In this document: piece by piece, positions 42,778 to 50,548 of the stretch
How positions within the stretch are numbered: position 1 is the stretch's first letter
How the letters are laid out: every line of letters begins with the position of its first letter
NCBI RefSeq assembly: GCF_018332655.1
Contig: NZ_BOQL01000064.1
Location: 1-51,089 of the forward strand
Origin: Actinoplanes auranticolor
GTDB taxonomy: Bacteria; Actinomycetota; Actinomycetes; Mycobacteriales; Micromonosporaceae
Reading direction: 5' to 3'
DNA length: 51,089 nt
Translations under genes and position numbers: made by a program
Notes under the pieces: generated by a model
Seen by the model: the letters and a program-made list of their open reading frames with translations, nothing else
Told to the model about the DNA's origin: nothing
Databases searched by the model: none

Positions 42778-44169
42778 ATGGTGGCGCGCGCGCTCGCCGA
42801 CGCGGAGCCCGAGCCGTACTGGCTCGCGCAGGCGGGCGCGCCGCCGGCCGCCGACCCGCTGGACGGGATCGACGCGGCGGACCTGGCCGTGGTCGGCGCC
42901 GGCTACAGCGGACTGTGGACCGCACTGCTGGCCAAGGAACGCGACCCCGGCCGCGACGTCGTGGTGATCGAGGCGGGCACGGCCGGGTGGGCGGCCTCCG
43001 GGCGCAACGGCGGGTTCTGCGCGGCCAGCCTCACCCACGGCTTCGACAACGGACTGAGCCGTTTCCCGGACGAGATGGACACCCTCGAGCGGCTCGGCCG
43101 GGCGAACCTGGACGGCATCGAGCAGACCGTCCAGCGGTACGGGATCGAGTGCGACTTCGCCCGCACCGGGGAGCTGAGCGTGGCGACCGCCGAGTGGCAG
43201 GTACGGGATCTGGCCGCGTACCACGCCGAGGCCACCGGGCGCGGGCTGGACGTCACGCTGCTGGACCGCGACCAGGTGCGGGCCGAGGTCGACTCGCCCA
43301 CGTACCTCGGCGGGGCCTGGGACCGCACCGGCTGCGCGATGGTCGACCCGGCCCGGCTGGTCTGGGGTCTGCGCCGGGCCTGCCTGCAGCTGGGCGTCCG
43401 GATCTACGAGAACTCCCCGGTCGAGCGGATCAGCTCCACCCGCAGCGGGCTGAGCCTGCACACCTGGCGCGGCCGGCTGGACGCGGCGAAGGTGGCGCTG
43501 GCCACCGGGGCGCACGGCAACCTGCTGCGCCGGCTGCACCACTACGTGGTCCCGATCTACGACTACGTGCTGATGACCGAGCCGCTGACCGCCGCGCAAC
43601 TGGCGTCCGTCGGCTGGCAGCGGCGTCAGGGCGTGGGCGACGCGGGCAACCAGTTCCACTACTACCGGCTCACCGCGGACAACCGGATCCTCTGGGGCGG
43701 CTACGACGCGATCTACTACCGGGGCGGGCGGATCAGCCCGGAACGCGACCAGCGCGAGGCCACTTTCGCGGTGCTGGCCGAGCACTTCGCGCAGACCTTC
43801 CCGCAGCTCGACGGCGTGCGTTTCACGCACAAGTGGGGCGGCGTGATCGACACGTGCAGCCGGTTCAGCGGCTTCTTCGGTACGGCGCACAGCGGCCGGC
43901 TGGCGTACGCGGTCGGCTACACCGGGCTGGGCGTGGGCGCCACCCGCTTCGGTGCCAACGTGATGCTGGACCTGCTCACCGGCGAGCGGACCGAACTGAC
44001 CCGGCTCAAGATGGTGCGCCGCAAGCCGGTGCCGTTCCCGCCGGAACCGGTGCGCTCCGGGGTGATCGAGCTGACCCGCTGGTCCATCGCCCGCGCGGAC
44101 GCCCACGAGGGCCGCCGCAACGTCTGGCTGCGCACCCTGGACAAGGTCGGCCTCGGCTTCGACTCCTGA
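42778..44169 (+). CDS. FAD-dependent amine oxidase (PuuB/DadA-like)
   Basis: 463 residues from the ATG two bases after potC. Dinucleotide motif AVVGAGYSGLWTALLAKER, then FAD contacts in AGTAGWAASGRNGGFCAASL and VALATGAHGNLLRRL. C-terminal VGYTGLGVGATRFGANVMLD completes the FAD site. This is the glycine-oxidase/gamma-glutamylputrescine oxidase fold. With the transporter and aldehyde dehydrogenase it would oxidise a polyamine or its derivative, giving the aldehyde for PatD. No glutamylputrescine synthetase (PuuA) is in the window, so a direct route or an unlinked puuA is possible. Confidence 0.9.
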   Translation: MVARALADAEPEPYWLAQAGAPPAADPLDGIDAADLAVVGAGYSGLWTALLAKERDPGRDVVVIEAGTAGWAASGRNGGFCAASLTHGFDNGLSRFPDEMDTLERLGRANLDGIEQTVQRYGIECDFARTGELSVATAEWQVRDLAAYHAEATGRGLDVTLLDRDQVRAEVDSPTYLGGAWDRTGCAMVDPARLVWGLRRACLQLGVRIYENSPVERISSTRSGLSLHTWRGRLDAAKVALATGAHGNLLRRLHHYVVPIYDYVLMTEPLTAAQLASVGWQRRQGVGDAGNQFHYYRLTADNRILWGGYDAIYYRGGRISPERDQREATFAVLAEHFAQTFPQLDGVRFTHKWGGVIDTCSRFSGFFGTAHSGRLAYAVGYTGLGVGATRFGANVMLDLLTGERTELTRLKMVRRKPVPFPPEPVRSGVIELTRWSIARADAHEGRRNVWLRTLDKVGLGFDS

Positions 44170-44213
44170 GGACCGGCACAACTTGTTGCGGGGCCCCGTG
44201 GCCGCCCGGCCCG

Positions 44214-45083
44214 CTACCGGCTCAGCAGACCGCGCAACGCCTTGACCACCTCGGCCGGGGCCTCCTCGGCCATGAAGTGCCCGCACGAGACCGTACGGTG
44301 CTCCAGGTCCGGCGCCCAGGCCCGCCAGATGGCCGCCGCGTCGAAGCCCAGCGCCGCGCCCCAGTCCTGCTGCAGCACCGTCACCGGCATCCGGAGCTGG
44401 TTGCCCGCCGCCCGGTCGGCCCGGTCGTGCTCCACGTCGACGCCGGCCGAGGCGCGGTAGTCCGCGACGATCGACGGGACCGCCTCGCGGCAGGCGCGCA
44501 GGTAGGCCGCGCGTACGTCGGCCGGGATGGTCTGCGGGTCCTGCGTCCAGATGTCGAGGAAGTGGCCGAAGAAGGCGTCCGGGGCCGCGCCGATCAGTTC
44601 CTCGGGCAGGCCGGGCGGCTGGGCCATCAGGTACAGGTGGAAGCCCACCGCCGCGCTGACGCCGTGCATGACGTCCCACATGTCCAGCGTCGGGAGCACG
44701 TCGAGCGACGCCAGGTGGGTGACGGCCTGCGGGTGGTCGAGGCCGGCCCGGATGGCGACCAGGGCGCCCCGGTCGTGCCCGGCCAGGGCGAAACGGTCGT
44801 GGCCCAGCGCGCGGGCCAGCGCCACGATGTCGGCGGCCATGGTCCGCTTGTCGTACGCGCCACCGGCGGGCTTGTCGCTCGCGCCGTAGCCACGCAGGTC
44901 GGGGCAGATCACGGTGTGGTCGGCAGCGAGGTCCGCGGCCACATGCCGCCACATCAGATGGGTCTGCGGGAAGCCGTGCAGCAGCACGATCGGGCTGCCC
45001 GAGCCGCCGACCGCGACGTTGAGCGCCACGTCGTCGGCGACGGTGACGCGCTGGTAGTCGAATCCGGTGAGGGAAGGGTTCAT
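44214..45083 (-). CDS. alpha/beta hydrolase, haloacid/fluoroacetate dehalogenase-like
   Basis: 289 residues from the ATG of MNPSLTGFDY (a GTG lies two codons earlier). Oxyanion motif LLHGFPQTHLMWRHV, an Asp nucleophile in AGHDRGALVAIRAG, Arg-rich cap with AAYLRACREAVPSIVADYRA, and His in VSCGHFMAEEAP. The Asp nucleophile and HGFPQ point to the epoxide hydrolase / haloacetate dehalogenase branch. True substrate unknown. It is divergent from the BTAD regulator at 45154, which may control it. Confidence 0.9.
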   Translation of the reverse strand: MNPSLTGFDYQRVTVADDVALNVAVGGSGSPIVLLHGFPQTHLMWRHVAADLAADHTVICPDLRGYGASDKPAGGAYDKRTMAADIVALARALGHDRFALAGHDRGALVAIRAGLDHPQAVTHLASLDVLPTLDMWDVMHGVSAAVGFHLYLMAQPPGLPEELIGAAPDAFFGHFLDIWTQDPQTIPADVRAAYLRACREAVPSIVADYRASAGVDVEHDRADRAAGNQLRMPVTVLQQDWGAALGFDAAAIWRAWAPDLEHRTVSCGHFMAEEAPAEVVKALRGLLSR

Positions 45084-45105
45084 GTCCACCAGGCTGCGCC
45101 GGCTT

Positions 45106-45138
45106 GATCAGCAGCGGATCAGCAGCGGATCAGCACGC
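45106..45138. promoter_or_regulatory. three 11-bp direct repeats between hydrolase and BTAD regulator
   Basis: GATCAGCAGCG, GATCAGCAGCG and GATCAGCACGC follow each other without gaps, 16 bases before the regulator ATG. SARP/AfsR-type regulators bind direct repeats with 11-bp spacing, so this is a likely autoregulatory site. Confidence 0.75.
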
Positions 45139-45153
45139 TGCTTAGATGGGGTC

Positions 45154-48100
45154 ATGGTGGCCTTCGGTGTGCTCGGACCCGTGCGGGCGAGCACCGCGCT
45201 GGGCCCCGTACCGCTGAAAGGTCCGCAGCACCGGGCCGTGCTGGCCCGCCTGCTGATCGCGCGCGGCCGGGTCGTGCCGATCGACCGGCTGGTCGACGAT
45301 CTGTGGGAGCAGCCGCCGCGGGGTGCCGTCCCGGCCATCCGCACTTTCGTGTCGGATCTGCGCCGGGCGCTGGAGCCGGGCCGCCCACCGCGGCAGCCGG
45401 CCCGGCTGCTGGTCACCGCGCCGCCGGGGTACGCGCTGGAGGCGGCCCCGGACGCGGTGGACGCCTGGCGGTTCGAGGCGGCCGTGGCCGCGGCGGGTGA
45501 GCTGCTCGGCGCCGGATCGCCGGCCCGGGCCCTGGCCGAGCTCGATGCGGCGCTCGCGCTCTGGCAGGGTCCGGCCTACGCGGAGTACGCCGACCGCGGC
45601 TGGGCCCGCGCCGAGGCCGACCGGCTCGACGAGCTGCGGCTGCTGGCGATCGAACGCCGCGCCGAGGCCCTGCTCGCGCTGGGCCGGGCCGCCGACGCCG
45701 TCTCCGGACTGCAGGCCCACGCCGCCGCCCAGCCGTTGCGCGAGGACGCCTGGCAGCTGCTGGCCACGGCCCTCTACCGGGCCGGACGCCAGGCCGAGGC
45801 ACTGGCCGCGCTGCGGCAGATCCGCGCGACGCTGGTGAGCGAGCTCGGCGTGGACCCCGGCCCGCGCCTGCGCCAGCTGGAGGCCGACATCCTCGCCCAG
45901 GCGGCCCATCTGAGCCCGCCCGAGCCCGCTACGCCCGAGCCGGCTCCCGTCGGCCGTGCGGACGAGCTGGCTCTCGTCGGCCGTGCGGACGAGCCGGTGC
46001 AGCCGGTGCAGCCGGTGCAGCCGGTGCAGCCGGTGCAGCCGGTGCGGGCAGCCGCGGGCGTCGCCGCGCCGGAGCCGGCTCTCGTCGGCCGGGACGAGGA
46101 ACTGGCCCAGCTGGCGCGCGCGGCCGAGACGGTGACCGCGCGGGGCCGGGCCGCGCTGGCGCTGGTCTCCGGCGAGGCCGGCGCCGGCAAGACCACCCTG
46201 GCCGAGGCGCTGACCCGCCACCTGGTCAGCCTGGGCTGGGCCGTAACCCGGGGACACAGTCCGGGCTACGAGGGCGCGCCGGTGACCTGGCCCGGAGTCT
46301 GGGAGGAAGCCGAGCCCGCGGGGGATCCCGCGGTGGCCCGGTTCCGCCGGCGGCAGGCTGCGGTGGCGCGGCTGACCGCACCTGCGGCCCACGCACCCGT
46401 GCTGCTGATCGCCGACGACCTGCACCGGGCCGACGAGGCGACGCTGGACCTGATCGCCGCGCTGGCGGTCGAGCCGGTGCCGGTGCTGATAGTCGCCACG
46501 TTCCGGGCCACCGAGATCACCCCGGAGCTGACGGCGGCGCTGGCCCGGTTCGCCCGGGCCGAGCCGGTGCGGGTCTACCTGGGCGGGCTGGACGAGGCGG
46601 CGACGGCGGCGCTGGCCCGTACCGTGGTCGGGACCGGCCTGGACGCACCGGCCGCGCGGCTGATCCACCGCCGCAGCGGCGGAAATCCGTTCTTCGTCCG
46701 CGAGCTGGCCCGGCTGCTCGCCGCCGAGGGCGACGCCGCCCTGGAGCAGGTGCCGGCAGGCGTCCGCGATGTCATCCGGCACCGGCTCTCCCGGCTGCCG
46801 GAGTCCGCGCAGAGCGTGCTGCGGCAAGCGGCTGTGCTCGGCCGCGACGTCGACCCGGAAGTGCTGGCCGAGCTGGCCGGCGACGCGACGGCGACGCTGG
46901 ATGCCCTGGACGCGGCCCTGCGGGCCGGCCTGCTCGCGGAGGACGGGCCGGGCGGTCAGCCGCGGTTCACCCACGTACTGGTCCGGGACACGGTCTACGG
47001 CGACCTGTCCGCGCTGCGCCGGGCCCACTGGCACGCCGCCGCCGGCGCGGCGCTGGAACGCCTGCATCCCGGGGACGTCACCGCCCTCGCCCACCATTTC
47101 GCCCGGGCGGCGACCCCGGCCACCGCGGTCCGGGCCGCCCGCTACAGCGGGGCAGCCGCCGAGCAGGCCGAACGCAGCTCACGCCCGCACGAGGCCGCCC
47201 GGTTGTGGCGGCAGGCCGTCGACGCGTACGACCGCAGTGCCGAGGCCGACGACCGGGGCCGGCTGGCGGCCGTCATGGGGCTGGGCCGGGCTCTCGCCGT
47301 GACCGGGCACCTGGACGAGGCCCGCGCGCTGCGGGCCGAAGCCGTCGCCGCCGTCCGGCACCTCGACGACCCGGAGCTCGCCGCGAGCGTCCTGGCCGCC
47401 TTCGACGTGCCGGCGGTCTGGACCCGCAACGACGACGACCGGCTCTCCGGGCAGATCGTCGAGCTGGCCGAGCGGACCCTGGCCACCCTCGGCCCCGACC
47501 GGCCGGAGCAGCGCAGCCGGCTGCTGAGCACCATCGCGCTGGAGCTGCGGGGCACCACCACGGACCGGGGTGACCGGGCGGCGCGGGAGGCCGAGGCCCT
47601 CGCCCGGCAGGCCGGGGACCCGGCGCTGCTGGCGTTCGCCCTCAACGCCCGGTTCATGCACACGTTCGCCCGGACCGGGCTGGCCCGGGAACGGGCCGCG
47701 ATCGGCACCGAGCTGGTCGCGGTGGCCGCCCGGCACGAGCTGGTGACCTTCGAGGTCCTCGGTCATCTCATCCTGCTCCAGGCCCACAGCGCGCTCGGCG
47801 AGCCCGCCGTCGCCGACGCCCACGCGCAGGCCGCCGACCGGCTCGCCGAGCGCTACGACCTGCCGCTGGTCGGGGTCCTGACCCAGTGGTGCGCCGCGCT
47901 GCGCCTGGCCCTGGCCGGCCGGGTCGCCGAGGCGGCCGCGGCGTACCGGGCGGCGCAGGTCAGGCTGGACGGCAGCGGCATGCCCGGGATGGCCGGGGGT
48001 CTGCTCGCGCTGGCCCTGCTCACCCTGGACCCGGATGGTGCGCCGGACGGTGACTTCGGCCCGTACGAGCCGTGGGCCCGGCCGCTGGTGCTGCTGGCCG

Positions 48101-48348
48101 GCGGCGACCGGGCGCGGGCGGCCGCGGCCCTGCGCGCGGTCCCGGAGTCACCGCACGACCTGTTGTGGGAAGCGCGGCTGGCTCTGGTGGCCCGGGCCGC
48201 CCGGGTCCTCGACGACCGGGCGACGCTCGCCCGGGTCCACGCGGAGCTGCGTCCGGCCGCCGGCGAGCTCGCCGGAGCCGGCAGTGGCGTGGTCACCCTC
48301 GGTCCAGTCTCCGATCACCTGGGGCAACAACTGCCTCGTCCGTCCTGA
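45154..48348 (+). CDS. AfsR/SARP-like regulator with BTAD, ATPase and TPR domains
   Basis: 1064 residues from the ATG of MVAFGVLGPV. Residues 1-95 are the OmpR-like winged helix (GPQHRAVLARLLIARGRVVP, IRTFVSDLRRALEPG). Residues 100-250 are the BTAD domain (LDAALALWQGPAYAEYADRG, then LVSELGVDPGPRLRQLEADI). A Pro/Val/Gln linker with five perfect 9-bp repeats follows. An AAA/STAND-type ATPase starts near 307 (LVGRDEELAQL, Walker A SGEAGAGKTT, Walker B LLIADDLHRADEATLDLIAA). The C-terminal half is TPR-like helices. Such proteins activate nearby genes, often secondary metabolism; no biosynthetic cluster is seen here. The 11-bp repeats upstream fit its DNA-binding mode. Confidence 0.92.
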   Translation: MVAFGVLGPVRASTALGPVPLKGPQHRAVLARLLIARGRVVPIDRLVDDLWEQPPRGAVPAIRTFVSDLRRALEPGRPPRQPARLLVTAPPGYALEAAPDAVDAWRFEAAVAAAGELLGAGSPARALAELDAALALWQGPAYAEYADRGWARAEADRLDELRLLAIERRAEALLALGRAADAVSGLQAHAAAQPLREDAWQLLATALYRAGRQAEALAALRQIRATLVSELGVDPGPRLRQLEADILAQAAHLSPPEPATPEPAPVGRADELALVGRADEPVQPVQPVQPVQPVQPVRAAAGVAAPEPALVGRDEELAQLARAAETVTARGRAALALVSGEAGAGKTTLAEALTRHLVSLGWAVTRGHSPGYEGAPVTWPGVWEEAEPAGDPAVARFRRRQAAVARLTAPAAHAPVLLIADDLHRADEATLDLIAALAVEPVPVLIVATFRATEITPELTAALARFARAEPVRVYLGGLDEAATAALARTVVGTGLDAPAARLIHRRSGGNPFFVRELARLLAAEGDAALEQVPAGVRDVIRHRLSRLPESAQSVLRQAAVLGRDVDPEVLAELAGDATATLDALDAALRAGLLAEDGPGGQPRFTHVLVRDTVYGDLSALRRAHWHAAAGAALERLHPGDVTALAHHFARAATPATAVRAARYSGAAAEQAERSSRPHEAARLWRQAVDAYDRSAEADDRGRLAAVMGLGRALAVTGHLDEARALRAEAVAAVRHLDDPELAASVLAAFDVPAVWTRNDDDRLSGQIVELAERTLATLGPDRPEQRSRLLSTIALELRGTTTDRGDRAAREAEALARQAGDPALLAFALNARFMHTFARTGLARERAAIGTELVAVAARHELVTFEVLGHLILLQAHSALGEPAVADAHAQAADRLAERYDLPLVGVLTQWCAALRLALAGRVAEAAAAYRAAQVRLDGSGMPGMAGGLLALALLTLDPDGAPDGDFGPYEPWARPLVLLAGGDRARAAAALRAVPESPHDLLWEARLALVARAARVLDDRATLARVHAELRPAAGELAGAGSGVVTLGPVSDHLGQQLPRPS
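45994..46047 (+). repeat. 9-bp tandem repeat (CCGGTGCAG) in the linker
   Basis: Five perfect copies and one changed copy encode PVQ units. Just before and after lie three related 27-bp copies of the DNA for LVGRADE/LVGRDEE, the ATPase start motif. This suggests slippage or local duplication of the domain boundary. Confidence 0.9.
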
Positions 48349-48504
48349 CCGATCGTTCCGGTCGACGGTCACCGCGGGCCTCCGAACAGTCAGGACTGCC
48401 CCGTACCAACGTTGATTTCCGGTCCGGGCGCCCTTCATCCCGGTGCCGAACGCGAATAAGCCAGGAAGGATGCATCGGTAGGTCGATCTAGGGAGTGACC
48501 AGGC

Positions 48505-49389
48505 ATGGCGCAGATCCACCACTTCGAGCACGGCTGGCTGACGCCGACGTTCAGCTACACGCTGTCCGTGCTCGGATCCCTGCTCGGGCTGGTGTGCGCC
48601 GTCCGGCTGCGCACGGCGCCGAGCGCCGGCTGGCGCGCCTGGTGGCTCACCCTCGCGGCGGTCGCCATCGGCGGCACCGGCATCTGGACCATGCACTTCG
48701 TGGCCATGCTGGGCTTCAGCGTGGTCGGCATGCCGATCCGGTACGACGTCCCGGTGACCACCCTGAGCGCCCTCATCGCCATCGGCGCCGTCGCCATCGG
48801 CCTGTCCATCGCGGCCCGGGGCACCAAGGTCCACGGCGCCCGGCTGATCATCGGCGGCCTCTTCGCCGGCCTCGGCGTGGCGGCGATGCACTTCACCGGC
48901 ATGTACGCGATGCACCTCGACGGCACCATCGACTACCTGACCAGCCGCGTCGTGGCAGCGGTGGCCATCGCGGTCGTCGCGGCGACCGTGGCGCTCTGGC
49001 TGGCCATGACGGTGCAGCGGCCGCTCGCGATCCTGGCGTCCGCGCTGGTCATGGGCATCGCGGTCAACGGCATGCACTTCACCGGCATGTCCGCCATGTC
49101 GGTGCGCCCCGATCCCGCCGCCACGGGCGCCTCGGTGACCGGGGCGAGCGCGAGCACGCTGCTCATCCCGATCGGCCTGACCGTCATCTTCGGCATCCTC
49201 GGCCTGATCTACGCGCTGATGGCGGCACCGACCGAGGAGGACCGGGCGGCGGCGGCGTACCTGGCGGCGCGGCTGGAGCGCGAGAACGACGACGATCTGT
49301 ACGAGCCGGCGCCGCAGCAGGGGCCCAACGGGCGGCGCATGCCCACCGGCGGAGCAGCGTGGACCTTCCGCGACCGGGCGGGCCAGTAG
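48505..49389 (+). CDS. MHYT-domain integral membrane sensor
   Basis: 294 residues. Seven membrane segments. The three MHYT-type motifs are TMHFVAMLGF, AMHFTGMYAM and GMHFTGMSAM, each near the end of a segment. The His and Met residues are thought to bind copper or sense O2/CO/NO. The C-terminal tail (about 55 residues) is charged and has no enzyme domain, unlike MHYT-GGDEF proteins. Function as a stand-alone sensor is unproven. Promoter and target not clear. Confidence 0.92.
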   Translation: MAQIHHFEHGWLTPTFSYTLSVLGSLLGLVCAVRLRTAPSAGWRAWWLTLAAVAIGGTGIWTMHFVAMLGFSVVGMPIRYDVPVTTLSALIAIGAVAIGLSIAARGTKVHGARLIIGGLFAGLGVAAMHFTGMYAMHLDGTIDYLTSRVVAAVAIAVVAATVALWLAMTVQRPLAILASALVMGIAVNGMHFTGMSAMSVRPDPAATGASVTGASASTLLIPIGLTVIFGILGLIYALMAAPTEEDRAAAAYLAARLERENDDDLYEPAPQQGPNGRRMPTGGAAWTFRDRAGQ

Positions 49390-49425
49390 GGCCTCTCCGA
49401 GCACGGCTCGGGTGCGGAAACCGCA

Positions 49426-49459
49426 AGAGCGCCTGACCGCTTCCGCGATCAGGCGCTCT
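49426..49459. terminator. bidirectional hairpin between MHYT gene and tRNA-His
   Basis: AGAGCGCCTGA pairs perfectly with TCAGGCGCTCT around a 12-base loop. It lies after the MHYT gene on plus and after tRNA-His on minus, so it may serve both. Confidence 0.85.
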
Positions 49460-49475
49460 GCCTTGACTATCTCTG

Positions 49476-49549
49476 GGTGACCGACGGGACTTGAACCCGC
49501 GACCCCCGGGACCACAACCCGGTGCTCTACCAGCTGAGCTACGACCACC
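49476..49549 (-). tRNA. tRNA-His (GTG)
   Basis: Read on the minus strand: extra G at -1, acceptor GTGGTCG/CGGTCAC, D-arm GCTCAGCTGGTAGAGC, anticodon loop TTGTGGT with anticodon GTG, T-arm with GTTCAAG, discriminator C. The G-1 opposite C73 is specific for tRNA-His. CCA continues partly in the genome. Confidence 0.97.
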
Positions 49550-49646
49550 ATGCCGCGCTGCCGCCGGAAACTCCCCGCGGCGCGTGCCGGACAAGCATAG
49601 CGGCAGCACCCCCGCAGTCGTCGACCGGGTTACCGCTCGGCGTGGC

Positions 49647-50237
49647 TCACAGCTCCGCGGCGATGGCCCGGGCCTGGTCGACGTCCGGACCCGGCAGCGG
49701 CACGAACACCGTGCGGCGGTAGTACTCCAGCTCACGGATGCTCTCGCGGATGTCGGCCAGCGCCCGGTGGGCCAGGCCCTTCTGCGGCTGGCCGAAGTAC
49801 ACCCGCGGATACCAGCGGCGGGCCAGCTCCTTGATCGAGGAGACGTCGATCATGCGGTAGTGCAGGAAGTCGTCCAGCGCCGGCATGTCACGGGCGAGGA
49901 AACCCCGGTCGGTGGCGATGGAATTGCCACAGAGCGGGGCCGAGCGGGGGTTGGGCACGAACTGCTTGATGTACGCGAGGACGGCCTCCTCGGCCTCCGC
50001 CATGGTGACGGTGGAACGGCGCACCTCGTCGGTCAGGCCGGACTTGGCGTGCATCTCGCGCACGACCTCCGGCATCGCGTCCAGGGCCGCGTCGTCGGCA
50101 TGGATGACGAGGTCGATGCCGTCGCCGAGAACGTCGAGATCGGGACCGGTCACCAACGCGGCCACCTCGATCAGGGCATCCTTGCCCAGGTCGAGACCCG
50201 TCATCTCACAGTCGATCCACACCAGAAGATCCGCCAC
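49647..50237 (-). CDS. orn: oligoribonuclease
   Basis: 196 residues from a GTG. DEDDh exonuclease: IDCEMTGLD (first Asp and Glu), the Asp of ATDRGFLARDMPALDDF, and HRALADIRESI (His and last Asp). Length and motifs match Orn, which degrades 2-5-mer RNA and pGpG at the end of mRNA decay and c-di-GMP turnover. Upstream of tRNA-His on the same strand, 97 bp away. Start is GTG GCG GAT, typical of actinobacterial orn. Confidence 0.98.
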   Translation of the reverse strand: MADLLVWIDCEMTGLDLGKDALIEVAALVTGPDLDVLGDGIDLVIHADDAALDAMPEVVREMHAKSGLTDEVRRSTVTMAEAEEAVLAYIKQFVPNPRSAPLCGNSIATDRGFLARDMPALDDFLHYRMIDVSSIKELARRWYPRVYFGQPQKGLAHRALADIRESIRELEYYRRTVFVPLPGPDVDQARAIAAEL

Positions 50238-50336
50238 CCGCCCAGCCTACGCGCCGCGCGGAAGACGTGTCGCCGCGTCCGCCGTACCCACCCGCCGGGG
50301 ACGCCACACCAGCACCGGGCACGTTCACCCTGGATT

Positions 50337-50399
50337 GTCCGTATTAACCCCAGGACTACCCAGTTCCGCCGTCCAGGGGTTAAAGTGTGCTTAACGGAC
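50337..50399. ncRNA. nested hairpin of unknown function upstream of orn
   Basis: Outer stem GTCCGT/ACGGAC (50337-50342, 50394-50399) and inner stem TTAACCCC/GGGGTTAA (50344-50351, 50376-50383), extended by GGA/TCC with one mismatch. It lies 100 bp upstream of orn and beside a strong terminator. It may be part of a small RNA, but a conserved family could not be named. Confidence 0.45.
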
Positions 50400-50432
50400 G
50401 AAGCCCCCCTTCGGTTACTCCGTTCCCCCGGT

Positions 50433-50471
50433 AAAAGGGCCCTCCGCGTCGGCAGCGCGGAGGGCCCTTTT
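50433..50471. terminator. strong bidirectional rho-independent terminator
   Basis: AAAAGGGCCCTCCGCG and CGCGGAGGGCCCTTTT form a perfect 16-bp stem with a 7-base loop. It has A-tracts at one side and T-tracts at the other, so it works in both directions. It would end the minus-strand gene at 50549 and any plus-strand RNA from the nested hairpin. Confidence 0.95.
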
Positions 50472-50548
50472 CGGTGTCGTCCCGTCGGATCGGCCGGGCG
50501 GCCGCAACCCCGTCGAACAGGTCACGGCCGCCCAGGCTTTACGCCAGG

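Noticed and set aside
42262..44952. 896-codon minus-strand open frame across potC and the amine oxidase
   Set aside because: Shadow of two well identified plus-strand genes; its product has no recognisable motif.
45994..46047. CRISPR array
   Set aside because: Units are 9 bp without spacers and in frame inside a coding region.
48349..48504. riboswitch ahead of the MHYT gene
   Set aside because: A short purine-rich stretch was considered as a c-di-GMP aptamer, but the stems and conserved loops are not there.
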